Shown one piece after another: positions 18,070 to 26,705 of a DNA stretch of 64,000 bases. The notes under the pieces are model-generated. The model had not been told where the DNA came from. It saw only the letters and a list, made by a program, of their open reading frames with translations, and searched no databases. Position 1 is the first letter of the stretch, and the number at the start of each line of letters is the position of its first letter. A program made the translations under genes and the position numbers. The DNA is from Bacteroidota bacterium (GTDB taxonomy: Bacteria; Bacteroidota; Bacteroidia; B-17B0; Aurantibacillaceae), in NCBI GenBank assembly GCA_018267655.1, contig JAFDYB010000086.1, positions 186,001 to 250,000 on the forward strand. The letters run 5' to 3'.

Positions 18070-19455
18070 CTATTTTAATTTTTCAAATCTAGCTTGAAAG
18101 AATCTTAAATATTTTGGTTCATAAATCATTTTTAATCCTTTGATAGATTTTCTGTTTTCAAAAACAGTAGCTGCCGATTCGGCAATTACATCCATGTGTG
18201 CTTGTGTATAAACCCTTCTTGGAATAGTAAAACGTACTAGTTCTAATTTTGGATAATAATTTTCTCCGTTTGTTTTTCTACCTGCAGAAACAATACCTCT
18301 TTCCATTGTTCTAACACCTGAATCAATATATAATTCAGCCGCCAAGGTTTGCGCCGGAAATTGATCTTGTGTTAAGTGTGGCAAAAATGCTTTTGCATCT
18401 ACAAATATACCATGACCACCAATAGGCTTTACGATTGGTAATCCATACTCTAACATTTTATGTCCGAGGTATTCTACTTGTCCTACACGAGCACGTTGAT
18501 GATCATCATTTAAACTCTCTACAATACCAACAGCAATTGCTTCCATGTCACGACCGGCTAAACCGCCATAAGTATGCAGCCCTTCATAAACCACTACTAA
18601 ATTTCTTGCTTCTTCAAAAACGTCCCAATCGTTAGTAGCCATAAATCCACCAATATTAACCAAGGCATCTTTTTTAGCACTCATAGTTGCGCCATCAGTA
18701 TAAGAACAAATTTCCTTTACAATACTTTGAACACTTTTTTTCTCGTACCCTTTTTCACGTTGCTGGATAAAGAAAGCATTTTCAGCTACACGCGTCATAT
18801 CATGAATAATTTTTATTCCATGTTTTTTGGTGTAAGCTCTTAGTTCTTTTAAATTAGCCATGCTTACTGGCTGACCACCAGCCATGTTTACATTAGTAGC
18901 TACACATATATAAGGGATTTTTTTAGCACCGTGTTTTTTTACTAACTTGTCTAATTTTTCAATATCTACATTTCCTTTAAATGGATGTTCGCTTAATGGA
19001 TCGTGCGCTTCATCAATAATCACATCAGCAAAAATACCGCCAGCTAACTCTTGGTGTAAGCGAGTAGTTGTAAAATACATATTGCCCGGAATAATATCTC
19101 CTTTTTTAATCATGATTTGAGATAAGATATTTTCAGCAGCTCTACCTTGATGAGTTGGTACAATATACTTATAGCCATAATATTTTTGAATAGTTTCTTC
19201 TAAAATATAATAACTCTTACTTCCTGCGTAAGCCTCGTCTCCAGTCATAAAAGCACTCCATTGACGGTCGCTCATAGAATTAGTCCCGCTATCAGTTAAC
19301 AAATCAATATACACGTCTTCTGATTTTAAAAGAAAGGTATTATACCCTGCTTCTTTAATAGCCTTAGTACGTTGTTGCTTAGTGGTCATTTTTAATAGCT
19401 CAACCATTTTCATTTTGTATGGTTCTGCCCACGAGCGTTTTTTGATATTTTTCAT
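18070..19455 (-). CDS. tpl: Tyrosine phenol-lyase
   Basis: A 461-residue PLP enzyme that splits tyrosine into phenol, pyruvate and ammonia in the cytoplasm. Family features: THQGR near residue 100, the PLP-binding SAKKDALVNIGG, DMTR, and IPRRVYT. Points that favour tyrosine over tryptophan: GNMYFTTTR (the Thr contacting the phenol OH), VRTMERGIVSAGR (the Arg contacting the OH; tryptophanases have VEIGS here) and the C-terminal LRFFQARF (Phe-Phe; tryptophanases have LRHF). It lies 17 nt downstream of the tryptophanase paralogue and 9 nt upstream of the NorC-like gene. Specificity is inferred from these residues. Confidence 0.88.
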   Translation of the reverse strand: MKNIKKRSWAEPYKMKMVELLKMTTKQQRTKAIKEAGYNTFLLKSEDVYIDLLTDSGTNSMSDRQWSAFMTGDEAYAGSKSYYILEETIQKYYGYKYIVPTHQGRAAENILSQIMIKKGDIIPGNMYFTTTRLHQELAGGIFADVIIDEAHDPLSEHPFKGNVDIEKLDKLVKKHGAKKIPYICVATNVNMAGGQPVSMANLKELRAYTKKHGIKIIHDMTRVAENAFFIQQREKGYEKKSVQSIVKEICSYTDGATMSAKKDALVNIGGFMATNDWDVFEEARNLVVVYEGLHTYGGLAGRDMEAIAVGIVESLNDDHQRARVGQVEYLGHKMLEYGLPIVKPIGGHGIFVDAKAFLPHLTQDQFPAQTLAAELYIDSGVRTMERGIVSAGRKTNGENYYPKLELVRFTIPRRVYTQAHMDVIAESAATVFENRKSIKGLKMIYEPKYLRFFQARFEKLK

Positions 19456-19472
19456 ATGCGTTGTTATTATGT

Positions 19473-20870
19473 TTATTTTATTGAGTAATTAATTTTATCT
19501 AATCTAGCTGTGAAGTGTCTTAAAAATGGAGGTTCATACGTTATTTTATAACCTGTTGTTTGATTTTTTAAAGCAAGTATATCATCAAAAATATCTAACA
19601 CGTAATCAATATGACTTTGAGTATATACTCTTCTTGGAATAGCTAGTCGCACTAACTCATTAGTTGCAGGAATTAATTTTCCGTTATCATCATATTTTCC
19701 AAACATCAAGCTTCCAATTTCCACACAACGAATACCTCCTTTTGTATATAAATCACACACCAAGGCTTGTCCGGGATATTGATCTACAGGAATATTACTA
19801 TACAGCTGTTTAGCATCAACATAAACAGCATGTCCGCCAATTGGCCAAACAACAGGAACTCCTTTTGCTTTTAACTTTTCTCCTAAATAAGCTGTACTTC
19901 TAATACGGTAATGTAAATAATCTTCGTCAAATACTTCTGTAAGCCCAATTGCGAGTGCTTCCATATCACGTCCAGATAATCCGCCGTAAGTTGTAAAGCC
20001 TTCAGAAATGATTAATAAATTTTTGCATTTTACAGACAGTGCTTCATCTTTTACTGTTAATAATCCGCCCATATTAACCATACCATCTTTTTTAGCACTC
20101 ATAATGAATGCGTCACCTAGATTAAGCATTTCTTGTGCAATTTCTTTACAAGATTTATCAGCGTATCCATCTTCGCGGTGTTTAATGAAGTAAGCATTTT
20201 CAGCTACACGGCAGCCATCAATTACTAAAAGAATATTATTATCAGTACATATCTTTTTTAGAGCCTTAGCATTAGCCATACTTACAGGCTGGCCACCAGA
20301 TGAATTATTTGTAACCGTTAAAACAACGGCTGCAATATTTTCTTTTCCATGTTTTTTAATAAGCTCTTGCAGTTGCTCTAAATGAATATTTCCTTTAAAA
20401 GGTAAATCTGTTTCAGGATTTTTTGCTTCATCATAAACAATATCAATAGCTGTAGCTCCTGTAAATTCTATATTTGCACGAGTTGTGTCAAAATGCGTAT
20501 TACTAATAAATATTTTATCTTTTCCACCTAAGATACCATACAAAATTCTTTCAGCAGCACGTCCTTGATGAGTTGGTAAAATATAAGGCATGCCTGTTAA
20601 GTCTTTTACAACCGATTCTAAATGTTCCCAACTTCTTGCTCCTGCGTAGCTTTCATCACCCATCATAATACCCGACCATTGCTTGTCGCTCATTGCACCG
20701 GTTCCGCTATCCGTTAAAAAATCAATAAATACATCGCTTGAGCTTAATAAAAAAGGATTGTACCCTGCTTTTTTTAAGACATTTTTTCTGTACTCTTCGG
20801 TAGTTACTTTTAGGGGTTCAACCATTTTTATTTTAAATGGCTCTGTTAATGTTCTCATTTTCTCACTCAT
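19473..20870 (-). CDS. tnaA: Tryptophanase (tryptophan indole-lyase)
   Basis: A 465-residue PLP enzyme releasing indole, pyruvate and ammonia from tryptophan. It shares the beta-eliminating-lyase core with its neighbour: PTHQGRAAERIL, NSSGGQPVSMANAKAL, IDGCRVAENAYF, and the PLP lysine in MSAKKDGMVNMGG. Tryptophanase-type residues are NTHFDTTRANIE (Asp after Phe), IRCVEIGSLMFG and the C-terminal LRHFTARLDK (His). The side-by-side placement of both lyases, in one operon, is unusual. Gaps are 29 nt to the upstream 607-residue protein gene and 17 nt to the tyrosine phenol-lyase gene. No tryptophan permease or TnaC-like leader is visible upstream. Confidence 0.9.
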   Translation of the reverse strand: MSEKMRTLTEPFKIKMVEPLKVTTEEYRKNVLKKAGYNPFLLSSSDVFIDFLTDSGTGAMSDKQWSGIMMGDESYAGARSWEHLESVVKDLTGMPYILPTHQGRAAERILYGILGGKDKIFISNTHFDTTRANIEFTGATAIDIVYDEAKNPETDLPFKGNIHLEQLQELIKKHGKENIAAVVLTVTNNSSGGQPVSMANAKALKKICTDNNILLVIDGCRVAENAYFIKHREDGYADKSCKEIAQEMLNLGDAFIMSAKKDGMVNMGGLLTVKDEALSVKCKNLLIISEGFTTYGGLSGRDMEALAIGLTEVFDEDYLHYRIRSTAYLGEKLKAKGVPVVWPIGGHAVYVDAKQLYSNIPVDQYPGQALVCDLYTKGGIRCVEIGSLMFGKYDDNGKLIPATNELVRLAIPRRVYTQSHIDYVLDIFDDILALKNQTTGYKITYEPPFLRHFTARLDKINYSIK

Positions 20871-20899
20871 ACTTTTAAATTTATCTTAGTATATTTATA

Positions 20900-22723
20900 T
20901 TATATTTTTTGTAGTTTATCTATATCAGGCGCAGGCAACAATTGATTAACCGCTTCCTTTATAGTACTTAATAGTTGTAAATTAGAATTAGGAAAAATAG
21001 GTTCAGCATTTTTCACTTTTTCATAGAGCGTTTCATAGTATGCAATTCCTTCAGCTAAATTTTTCTTAAATGATTGGAAGTAAGAAGCGTTTCTAGTTGA
21101 AATTCCAATTTTTAATTTTTCAAATTCTTTTCTAAAATAATCAATGTATAATTCTAATTCATTAATAAAACAATTGGGACGAAATGTTTTATTTAATAAG
21201 AACTCTCTTCCATAAATATGATTAACCATCTGCTTTAAGCTAAAAGTTCCTGAAAAATACACTAAGTTAGGTCCGGGGCAAATAGCAACAGCAGTTAATC
21301 CATGCGATAATTTTGCATCGTTTACAATAAGTGCAGATGTGCCCAAGCCTTCGCATAAGCAATCTTTTTCTAATACTTGTTCAATTTTCTTCTCTAAGAT
21401 AAATGGGTCTTTTTCAATTGCTTCTAATTGTTCAATTTTTAATTTCTGATATTGACGAGAAGCAGTACAAATTACTTTGTCTGTAAACTCTGTATTGTTA
21501 GATAAAAATTTTTTATAACAAGGACTACCTGCTCTGTTTTTATTAATACGATATTTTCTTTGTATTTCAGAGGTACTCAATCTAAAATTATTAAATGGAA
21601 CTCCAAGTGGTGAAGAGTGGCTTAAATAATAATCTTCTTTTTTTGCATGTGATAGTTTTTGCAGAGTGTCTTTATCAACAGTGGTTGCTTCTGATACCAA
21701 TAAAAAAGGACTTCCCCAACCAATAGAATCTAAATTATAGTATTCTAATAAAAAATTATGCTCTACATTATTTCCTATTCCACCTTGAGCTGTAATTTTT
21801 AATTGCGGTTTTTCTTTAAATTCAAGTCTATTTTGTTTTGATAGAGCATTAGAACATTCCATATAAATTTCATTATATAATGTTTCTCTTTTTGTTTTAA
21901 AGTCTTCTAAAATAGGCCCAAATAAACCTCCATCTGTAATAAAAGCATGTCCTCCACAATTAATACCAGATTCTATTCTAAATTCAGAAACCCATAAACC
22001 TTTTTTGGCTAAATATTTCCCTTGTATTAATGCTGAACGATAATCACTTACTTTTAGTACAATTTTTTTCTTTATAATTCCATTTTCATCAGGATAAAAA
22101 TCAGCAAATTTTTCGCAGTAACTAAATAGTCTTGGATTTAATCCGGCAGAGAAAATAATTGAGGAGTTAAGCGTACTATTAGCATAACCTCTTAATGCTG
22201 CCATTGCATCACAATACTCTGGAGGAAGTTCATTGCCAGCCTTATCATAATTAGTTTTATCTAATTTTGTCATGATATTTACATCTATTGAACCGGCAAT
22301 GATTTTTTTTCTTAGATTTTGTATTGCTAACTCTTTTTCTTTGGAGTTAAGTGTATTTAATAATAAATACGTTTTCTTTACCTTAGAGTCATCAGGTAAC
22401 ATCTGAAAATATTTTTTTATATCTTCATCATTTTCAAAATCAGCATTCCTGATTTCATTAATTTGTTCTTTAACTATTTCATTTAATAAGTTAAGATATG
22501 CCGTTATTCTTTTTGCTCGATAATCAATATCCTTCTGTTCTATTTTCTTATAATTGATATTTTTTGCATTACTCACACATTCTCTCATTTGTTCTATTAA
22601 TTCATCTTCCATAATAGATACAACACTAGAAATACCATACTTTGCAACCTTAATAGGCGTATCTATGGTAAATGCTAGACCCATTACAGGTATGTGGAAA
22701 TTATGAAATGACTTTTTTTGCAT
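20900..22723 (-). CDS. Uncharacterised nitronate-monooxygenase/FMN-barrel-like protein
   Basis: 607 residues, first gene of the seven-gene operon, cytoplasmic (no signal). I do not recognise a named family. The N-terminus IPVMGLAFTIDTPIKVAKYG, the middle ESGINCGGHAF (compare the GGH loop of nitronate monooxygenases), and AQGGIGNNVEHNFLLEYYNL, then GWGSPFLLVSEAT, resemble FMN-dependent TIM barrels of the nitronate monooxygenase/PfaD type. A long helical insert (about 45-150) separates the first strands. The C-terminal third has conserved-looking cysteines (GSPCYKKF, VICTASR, DCLCEGLG, AICPGPN) that could bind a metal cluster or act in catalysis. The substrate is unknown. Confidence 0.6.
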   Translation of the reverse strand: MQKKSFHNFHIPVMGLAFTIDTPIKVAKYGISSVVSIMEDELIEQMRECVSNAKNINYKKIEQKDIDYRAKRITAYLNLLNEIVKEQINEIRNADFENDEDIKKYFQMLPDDSKVKKTYLLLNTLNSKEKELAIQNLRKKIIAGSIDVNIMTKLDKTNYDKAGNELPPEYCDAMAALRGYANSTLNSSIIFSAGLNPRLFSYCEKFADFYPDENGIIKKKIVLKVSDYRSALIQGKYLAKKGLWVSEFRIESGINCGGHAFITDGGLFGPILEDFKTKRETLYNEIYMECSNALSKQNRLEFKEKPQLKITAQGGIGNNVEHNFLLEYYNLDSIGWGSPFLLVSEATTVDKDTLQKLSHAKKEDYYLSHSSPLGVPFNNFRLSTSEIQRKYRINKNRAGSPCYKKFLSNNTEFTDKVICTASRQYQKLKIEQLEAIEKDPFILEKKIEQVLEKDCLCEGLGTSALIVNDAKLSHGLTAVAICPGPNLVYFSGTFSLKQMVNHIYGREFLLNKTFRPNCFINELELYIDYFRKEFEKLKIGISTRNASYFQSFKKNLAEGIAYYETLYEKVKNAEPIFPNSNLQLLSTIKEAVNQLLPAPDIDKLQKI

Positions 22724-22760
22724 TGGAGTATGATGAAGGTTATGAGTGCTTGTTCTTTTA

Positions 22761-22768
22761 CAAAGTTA
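22761..22768 (-). promoter_or_regulatory. -7 box TAACTTTG of the seven-gene operon
   Basis: A perfect TAnnTTTG box on the minus strand, 37 nt before the ATG at 22723. It is the only good box upstream of the operon. No TTTG is found at -33, which suits a promoter that needs an activator. Confidence 0.5.
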
Positions 22769-22813
22769 TCTTAATAAAGGAGGTAAATGTCCGACTTAAT
22801 ATCATATTGTAAC

Positions 22814-22827
22814 ATGACATTTGTCAT
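22814..22827. promoter_or_regulatory. Palindrome ATGACA-TT-TGTCAT between divergent promoters
   Basis: A perfect 6+2+6 palindrome containing TGAC-N4-GTCA, the half-site spacing used by Crp/Fnr-family dimers. It is centred at 22820.5. That is -41.5 from the predicted fasciclin-gene start and about -64 from the predicted operon start, if transcription begins 5 nt after the TAnnTTTG box. Confidence 0.5.
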
Positions 22828-22849
22828 TACTATAGCGATTACTCTCACT

Positions 22850-22857
22850 TACCTTTG
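22850..22857 (+). promoter_or_regulatory. -7 box TACCTTTG of the fasciclin gene
   Basis: A perfect TAnnTTTG box, 17 nt before the ATG at 22875. The -33 region has no correctly spaced TTTG and is covered by the palindrome at 22814-22827, consistent with activator-dependent transcription. Confidence 0.55.
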
Positions 22858-22874
22858 TATTAAAATAAAAAATT

Positions 22875-23435
22875 ATGAAAACAACTTTTAAACATTTACT
22901 AATGCTTGGGGCAATTGGATTATTTTCTTGTGGCACAAATAGCGAAACTACAACCGAAGTTAAACCAGCTACAGAAGCTACAACTACCCCTGTTGTTGGA
23001 CAATCAGGGGTGCAAGATGCTACATCAAAACCCAATATAGTACAAACAGCAGTTGGCAGTAAAGATCATACTACGCTTGTTACAGCTGTAAAAGCTGCAG
23101 ATTTAGTTGATGCTTTAAGTAACGCCGGACCTTTTACCGTGTTTGCTCCAACAAATGCCGCTTTTAATAAACTGCCTGCCGGAACAGTAGATGGTTTATT
23201 GAAACCTGAAAAAAAATCGGATTTAACTAATATTTTAGAATATCATACTTATGTAGGGTCGTTAAATGCTGATTATTTGCAAGACGGGCAAGAGTTTGAA
23301 ATGGTGAATGGCGGGAAAATTAAAATAACTAAAAAAGATAATAAAACTTTTGTAAATGGTTCTGAAATAGTTGCGTCAATAAATACTTCAAACGGTATTA
23401 TTCATGTAATAAATGATGTGCTTTTACCAAAGTAA
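22875..23435 (+). CDS. Fasciclin-domain lipoprotein
   Basis: A 186-residue protein. Signal peptide II with lipobox LFSCGT (lipidated Cys near residue 19), a Thr/Glu-rich linker to about residue 50, then one FAS1 domain: HTTLVTAVKAADLVDALSNA, GPFTVFAPTNAAFNKLP, TNILEYHTYVG, and the closing SNGIIHVINDVLLPK. FAS1 lipoproteins bind other proteins or ligands at the cell surface. It is divergent from the seven-gene operon and shares its intergenic palindrome, so co-regulation is likely. A hairpin terminator follows at 23551. Confidence 0.93.
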   Translation: MKTTFKHLLMLGAIGLFSCGTNSETTTEVKPATEATTTPVVGQSGVQDATSKPNIVQTAVGSKDHTTLVTAVKAADLVDALSNAGPFTVFAPTNAAFNKLPAGTVDGLLKPEKKSDLTNILEYHTYVGSLNADYLQDGQEFEMVNGGKIKITKKDNKTFVNGSEIVASINTSNGIIHVINDVLLPK

Positions 23436-23550
23436 TAAAAAAATTTAATCAAACCGCACAAGGTTTATAAATTCATTGGTTTTGTTTTTGAATTTTGTGT
23501 TAAAAAATAATTACTTTTTTCATTTTAAATTTTTAGGTTTTGATTAAACA

Positions 23551-23576
23551 GAAGGCGGCCTTATTAAGCCGCCTTC
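23551..23576 (+). terminator. Hairpin terminator after the fasciclin gene
   Basis: A perfect 9-bp stem, GAAGGCGGC / GCCGCCTTC, with an 8-nt loop. It is strongly GC-rich in an AT-rich region. The following bases (GCCAATTTTAC) give only a short T run. Confidence 0.6.
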
Positions 23577-23686
23577 GCCAATTTTACTCATTTAAGTAAA
23601 TGCACAAGACTTACATTAAAATTATATTTGCACTTAGTGTAAACTATATTGTTTTTTGGGTTTTATAAAATGCTCGTATGCTGTAT

Positions 23687-25081
23687 TTATTTCATTTTTA
23701 AAAATGCAATTTCTTTATCGGTTAAAAAGCGCCATCTGCCCCGCGGCAAATCTTTTTTAGTAAGCCCGGCAAAAAGCACCCTATCAAGTTTAATTACTTC
23801 ATATCCTAAATGTTCAAACATACGGCGTACAATTCTATTTTTTCCGCTATGAATTTCGATACCAATTTCTTTTTTTCCTTCGCCAACGTATGCAATTTCA
23901 TCAGCTTTTATTAAGCCGTCCTCAAGTTCTATGCCATTATTAATTGCATCAAAATCTTCTTGCTTTAAGCCCCTGTTTAAAGTTACTTGATAAACCTTAC
24001 CAACATTAAATTTAGGATGGGTTAATTTTTTTGTTAATTCGCCATCGTTTGTAAAAAGTAAAAGACCTGTTGTATTTCTATCTAATCTACCAACCGGGTA
24101 AACACGCTCTTTGCAGGCACCTTCAATTAATTTCATTACTGTTCTGCGTTCACGCGGGTCATCAACTGTTGTAATGTAATCTTTAGGCTTATTAAGCAGT
24201 AAATATTTTTTACGTTCGGTTCTTACATTATCGTCTCCAAAAGTAACTCGATCGTTTAAACTGATTTTATAGCCCATTTCAGTAACAACTTCGCCATTAA
24301 CTTTTACTGCTCCGCTGGCAATTAACACGTCTGCTTCTCTTCGCGAAGAAACCCCGGCATTTGACAAATATTTATTTAAGCGAATAAGGTCGCTTTGCGG
24401 TTCGTTGCTTTTTTTTGAAAAGTCGTTACGCTGTCTTTTAAATCCGGTAGCTCTTTTTTTACTGTATTTGCCCCCTTCTCTATCTTCATTCGAATTGTAC
24501 GTATTTCTTGTGTCGCTATACTCTGTGTTCTCTTCGTTTTTAAACTTATTCCAAGCATCTTCTTTCTTTTTGAATTTAGTGCTGCTGTGTTTGTCGAAGT
24601 AGTGGTTGGGTTCGCGTTTAAGAGAATCGCTTTTATCTTTTCTAAATTTATTAAACGGACGTTCGCCGGAATTAAATTTATCGCTTTTAAATTCACGTTT
24701 GTCTTTCTCAAATTTATTAAAGGGTTTTGATCTTTTTGGTCGCTCACTTCTATCTGAAAAGTCTTTAAAATCGGTCTTTTTATAGGATGATGACTTGCCA
24801 GAGTATTTTTTTTCTCTGTCGCCACGATCAGCATATTTTTTTTCTCTATCGCCACGGTCAGCGTATTTTTTATCTGATTTTTTTATAAAATTATTGGGTT
24901 TTTCACTTCTCCTACGGTCATCTCTGTTACTTGATTTTTCGGTGTTTTTTTTATAGCGTGAGCTAGTTCCACCTTCTTCATTTCGTTTTGGTTTAAACGC
25001 CCTATCTGATTTTTGAAAAGATTTTCTTCTCTCACTTTTGCCCTCAAGACTTTTTGCTTCCTTTTTTCTATTAAATGCCAT
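23687..25081 (-). CDS. Pseudouridine synthase of the RluB/RsuA type with long basic N-terminal extension
   Basis: About 464 residues. The C-terminal half is a standard RsuA/RluB enzyme: an S4 RNA-binding domain (RLNKYLSNAGVSSRREADVL), KYLLLNKPKDYITTV, the catalytic Asp in GRLDRNTTGLLLFTND, and SGKNRIVRRMFEHLGYEVIK. It converts uridine to pseudouridine in ribosomal RNA. The N-terminal 220 residues are low complexity, rich in Lys, Arg, Asp and Ser, with repeated KKYADRGDRE units. They are probably a disordered RNA-binding arm. The ATG at 25081 is preferred over a TTG at 25096. The gene is monocistronic. Confidence 0.93.
   Translation of the reverse strand: MAFNRKKEAKSLEGKSERRKSFQKSDRAFKPKRNEEGGTSSRYKKNTEKSSNRDDRRRSEKPNNFIKKSDKKYADRGDREKKYADRGDREKKYSGKSSSYKKTDFKDFSDRSERPKRSKPFNKFEKDKREFKSDKFNSGERPFNKFRKDKSDSLKREPNHYFDKHSSTKFKKKEDAWNKFKNEENTEYSDTRNTYNSNEDREGGKYSKKRATGFKRQRNDFSKKSNEPQSDLIRLNKYLSNAGVSSRREADVLIASGAVKVNGEVVTEMGYKISLNDRVTFGDDNVRTERKKYLLLNKPKDYITTVDDPRERRTVMKLIEGACKERVYPVGRLDRNTTGLLLFTNDGELTKKLTHPKFNVGKVYQVTLNRGLKQEDFDAINNGIELEDGLIKADEIAYVGEGKKEIGIEIHSGKNRIVRRMFEHLGYEVIKLDRVLFAGLTKKDLPRGRWRFLTDKEIAFLKMK
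24803..24862 (-). repeat. Two 30-bp tandem repeats in the pseudouridine synthase gene
   Basis: The units 24803-24832 and 24833-24862 differ at three positions, and a third copy begins at 24863. They encode the repeated 10-residue unit KKYADRGDRE. The 30-nt length keeps the frame, so copy number can vary without breaking the protein. Confidence 0.8.
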
Positions 25082-25241
25082 TGCCCTAATATACAATTAA
25101 TTTTGCTCGCTATTTTCCCTATTATAAAAATACCTTGCGTATCTCCATCTAATAAAAGATTACATTTTTTTGTGCAAGCCTGTTTTAAGATGAGATAAAA
25201 TAATTTAGAATTTTCAGACTACAATATATCTAAAACTGGTA

Positions 25242-26612
25242 TTAATTCATTTTTGCAACAGCTTCAATAATATCGTGTTTTGTTATAATGTGAAGATTTC
25301 CGCCTAAGTCGCGTAATATGACTGCGTTATTATCTTTAGTTATTAATTTGCTGACATCTTCAATTGAAGTCTGTTCGCCTACCATAGGGAAGGGAGATTG
25401 CATTACCTCTTTTACTTTTTTGTTTCGCAAATCAATATCTAAAATTAGTTTATTAAATAAGAATGAATCGTTTAAAGAACCAACCATAGTGCTTTTATCC
25501 ATTACCGGTATTTGCGAAATATTATATTTGTTTAAAATTGTAAGTGCTTCGCTAACGGTAGCTTGTTCATCAACTGTAATTAGTTTTAAATTTTTATGAT
25601 TGGCAACCAAGTCAATTGCTTTTGGTTTAGTGGCTTCAAGAAAATTACGGTCGCGCATCCATTCATCGTTAAACATTTTACCTAAATAACGAGTGCCATG
25701 GTCGTGAAAAATTACCACTACCACATCGCCTTTTTTAAAGTGACTTTTTAGTTGCATTAATCCTGCCATTGCAGATCCTGCGCTATTTCCGACAAATATT
25801 CCTTCTTCGCGAGGTATGCGGCGTGTCATTACAGCAGCATCTTTATCAGTTACTTTTTCGAACAAATCAATCACATTAAAATCAACATTTTGAGGTAAAA
25901 AATCTTCGCCAATGCCTTCTGTTATGTAGGGATAAATTTCATTTTTGTCAAAAATGCCTGTTTCTTTATATTTTTTAAACACCGAGCCATAGGTATCAAT
26001 GCCATATATTTTAATGTTCGGATTTTTTTCTTTTAAGTATTTCCCGGTTCCGCAGATAGTGCCTCCGGTACCAACACCAACTATCAAATGTGTAATTTTA
26101 CCCTTTGTTTGTTCCCATATTTCGGGGCCTGTTTGCTCATAGTGCGCTAAAGAATTACTTGGATTATCGTATTGATTGGGTTTCCATGCGTTAGGAATTT
26201 CGTTTACAAGGCGTGATGAAACAGAATAGTAAGAGCGAGGATCTTCAGGGTCAACATCTGTTGGGCATACAATTACATCTGCGCCAAAAGCTCTCAGAGC
26301 ATCTACTTTTTCTTTACTTTGTTTATCAGTAGTAGTAAAAATACATTTGTAACCTTTAATAACGGCACCAATTGCCAAGCCCATTCCCGTGTTTCCGCTG
26401 GTACCTTCTATAATTGTGCCACCCGGTCTTAGTCTTCCGTCGCGCTCGGCATCTTCAATCATCTTAATAGCCATGCGATCTTTAATTGAATTGCCGGGGT
26501 TAAAAGTTTCAACCTTGGCATAAACATCGCAAGGTAAATCTTTTGTTATTTTATTAATGCGTACTAAAGGTGTATTTCCAATAGTTTCGAGTATATTTTT
26601 ACAAACGTTCAT
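25242..26612 (-). CDS. Cystathionine beta-synthase (PLP domain plus CBS pair)
   Basis: A 456-residue protein. A fold-type II PLP domain (1-330) has TIGNTPLVRINKI, the PLP lysine in NPGNSIKDRMAIKMIE, TSGNTGMGLA, and GTGGTICGTGKYL. A pair of CBS modules (about 340-456) follows, as in eukaryotic cystathionine beta-synthase. It condenses serine and homocysteine to cystathionine (reverse transsulfuration) and can release H2S. Bacterial proteins with this architecture are sometimes cysteine synthases, so specificity is not certain. The N-terminal haem-binding extension of the animal enzyme is absent. The gene is monocistronic. Confidence 0.9.
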   Translation of the reverse strand: MNVCKNILETIGNTPLVRINKITKDLPCDVYAKVETFNPGNSIKDRMAIKMIEDAERDGRLRPGGTIIEGTSGNTGMGLAIGAVIKGYKCIFTTTDKQSKEKVDALRAFGADVIVCPTDVDPEDPRSYYSVSSRLVNEIPNAWKPNQYDNPSNSLAHYEQTGPEIWEQTKGKITHLIVGVGTGGTICGTGKYLKEKNPNIKIYGIDTYGSVFKKYKETGIFDKNEIYPYITEGIGEDFLPQNVDFNVIDLFEKVTDKDAAVMTRRIPREEGIFVGNSAGSAMAGLMQLKSHFKKGDVVVVIFHDHGTRYLGKMFNDEWMRDRNFLEATKPKAIDLVANHKNLKLITVDEQATVSEALTILNKYNISQIPVMDKSTMVGSLNDSFLFNKLILDIDLRNKKVKEVMQSPFPMVGEQTSIEDVSKLITKDNNAVILRDLGGNLHIITKHDIIEAVAKMN

Positions 26613-26705
26613 TTTTATGAAATTAAAACGTCTAATATAGTCCTTTTTAATCTTATGCGTGAGTGTTTTTTCTTAACAGCATTTTAACTTGGATTGTGCT
26701 TAACA

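Noticed and set aside
24376-24855. 159-residue minus-strand frame within the pseudouridine synthase gene
   Set aside because: A second frame of the low-complexity basic arm; its Lys/Thr/Asn-rich product follows from the repeat composition.
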